A stretch of DNA of 42,137 nucleotides from contig NZ_LMOL01000002.1 in the NCBI RefSeq assembly GCF_001424565.1, positions 118,316-160,452 of the forward strand, written 5' to 3'. Made by a program: the position numbers and the translations under genes. The notes beneath the pieces were generated by a model. The model did no database searches, was not told where the DNA came from, and saw only the letters and a program-made list of their open reading frames with translations. Positions 42,015 through 42,137 of the stretch are shown here, one piece after another (positions within the stretch are counted from its first letter, which is position 1; each line of letters begins with the position of its first letter). The DNA is from Arthrobacter sp. Leaf141. GTDB taxonomy: Bacteria > Actinomycetota > Actinomycetes > Actinomycetales > Micrococcaceae.

Positions 42015-42137
42015 ATGACTGCATCACAAACCATCACCAAGGCCGTTATTCCTGCTGCCGGATTGGGGACCCGTTTCCTGCCCGCCACCAAGGCAATGCC
42101 GAAGGAAATGCTGCCGGTTGTTGACCGGCCGGCCATC
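42015..42137 (+). CDS. galU: UTP-glucose-1-phosphate uridylyltransferase, N-terminal part
   Basis: The first 41 residues are present and the gene runs off the window. [20 protein letters not shown], then [21 protein letters not shown], is the GalU nucleotide-binding N-terminus, with the GxGTRxLPxTK-x-PKEM signature. GalU makes UDP-glucose, the substrate for a 4-epimerase and for exopolysaccharide. It is 29 bases after the Hpt-like gene on the same strand and probably cotranscribed. The ribosome site is weak (AGAAGAGA region). In actinobacteria galU is often unlinked to polymer genes, so its place here supports the exopolysaccharide reading. Confidence 0.95.
   Translation, partial: MTASQTITKAVIPAAGLGTRFLPATKAMPKEMLPVVDRPAI

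Overview
The window looks like a high-GC actinobacterial chromosome segment, most likely Arthrobacter or Pseudarthrobacter (Micrococcaceae). The evidence is strong GC bias at third codon positions, a HAIR/HspR-type dnaK promoter, a SAM-IV riboswitch, a Zur-controlled cysteine-free L36, many start codons placed as in leaderless mRNAs, and tightly packed or overlapping convergent gene pairs. I saw no tRNA, rRNA, insertion sequence, prophage or CRISPR array. Most of the window reads as core chromosome. Genus and family calls come from reading motifs by eye; no database search was run.

Positions 1-13100: the chaperone genes dnaK-grpE run leftwards from a promoter with a HAIR operator. Next come an ArsR-type regulator divergent from an MFS exporter, and an MMPL transporter divergent from a MarR regulator with a perfect operator between them. 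A methyltransferase, a LysE-family exporter and a low-molecular-weight tyrosine phosphatase follow. Then comes a zinc-starvation unit: a Zur box inside a leaderless promoter, a COG0523-like protein without a P-loop, and a cysteine-free ribosomal protein L36. The next gene fuses a P-loop kinase-like domain to PabB.

Positions 13100-25950: cardiolipin synthase, PabC (the folate partner of PabB), a TetR regulator with its operator, an 84-residue protein resembling the tail of phage/D5 primases, a GNAT acetyltransferase, and a large OpgC-like membrane acyltransferase carrying an apparently inactive GH26-like domain. A SAM-IV riboswitch heads a sulfur-assimilation operon (DUF1737 protein, rhodanese, O-succinylhomoserine sulfhydrylase). 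LysG/LysE, a GCS2-type glutamate-cysteine ligase and an AbiEi-DUF559 protein complete this part.

Positions 25950-33670: a second-type MurA with an N-terminal XRE DNA-binding domain, an orphan sugar-type binding lipoprotein with its own operator, a TPP-riboswitch-controlled YkoE-YkoD-YkoC thiamine (precursor) ECF transporter, a UPF0303 protein and an orphan OmpR-type response regulator.

Positions 33670-42137: an 879-base intergenic region with CRP-type sites, an AT-rich patch and a long inverted repeat precedes an exopolysaccharide locus. It encodes a PelG-like membrane protein, a PelF-like glycosyltransferase, a GHL15-type hydrolase-like protein with no signal peptide, a GalE-type epimerase that seems to start at AUU, a secreted DUF4832-like protein (opposite strand), an Hpt-like protein lacking the phosphoacceptor histidine, and the start of galU. 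The predicted enzymes supply UDP-sugars, polymerise them and move the polymer across the membrane. PelA, PelD and PelE are not seen in the window, so this reads as a reduced, Gram-positive Pel-like system and is the best candidate here for something little described.
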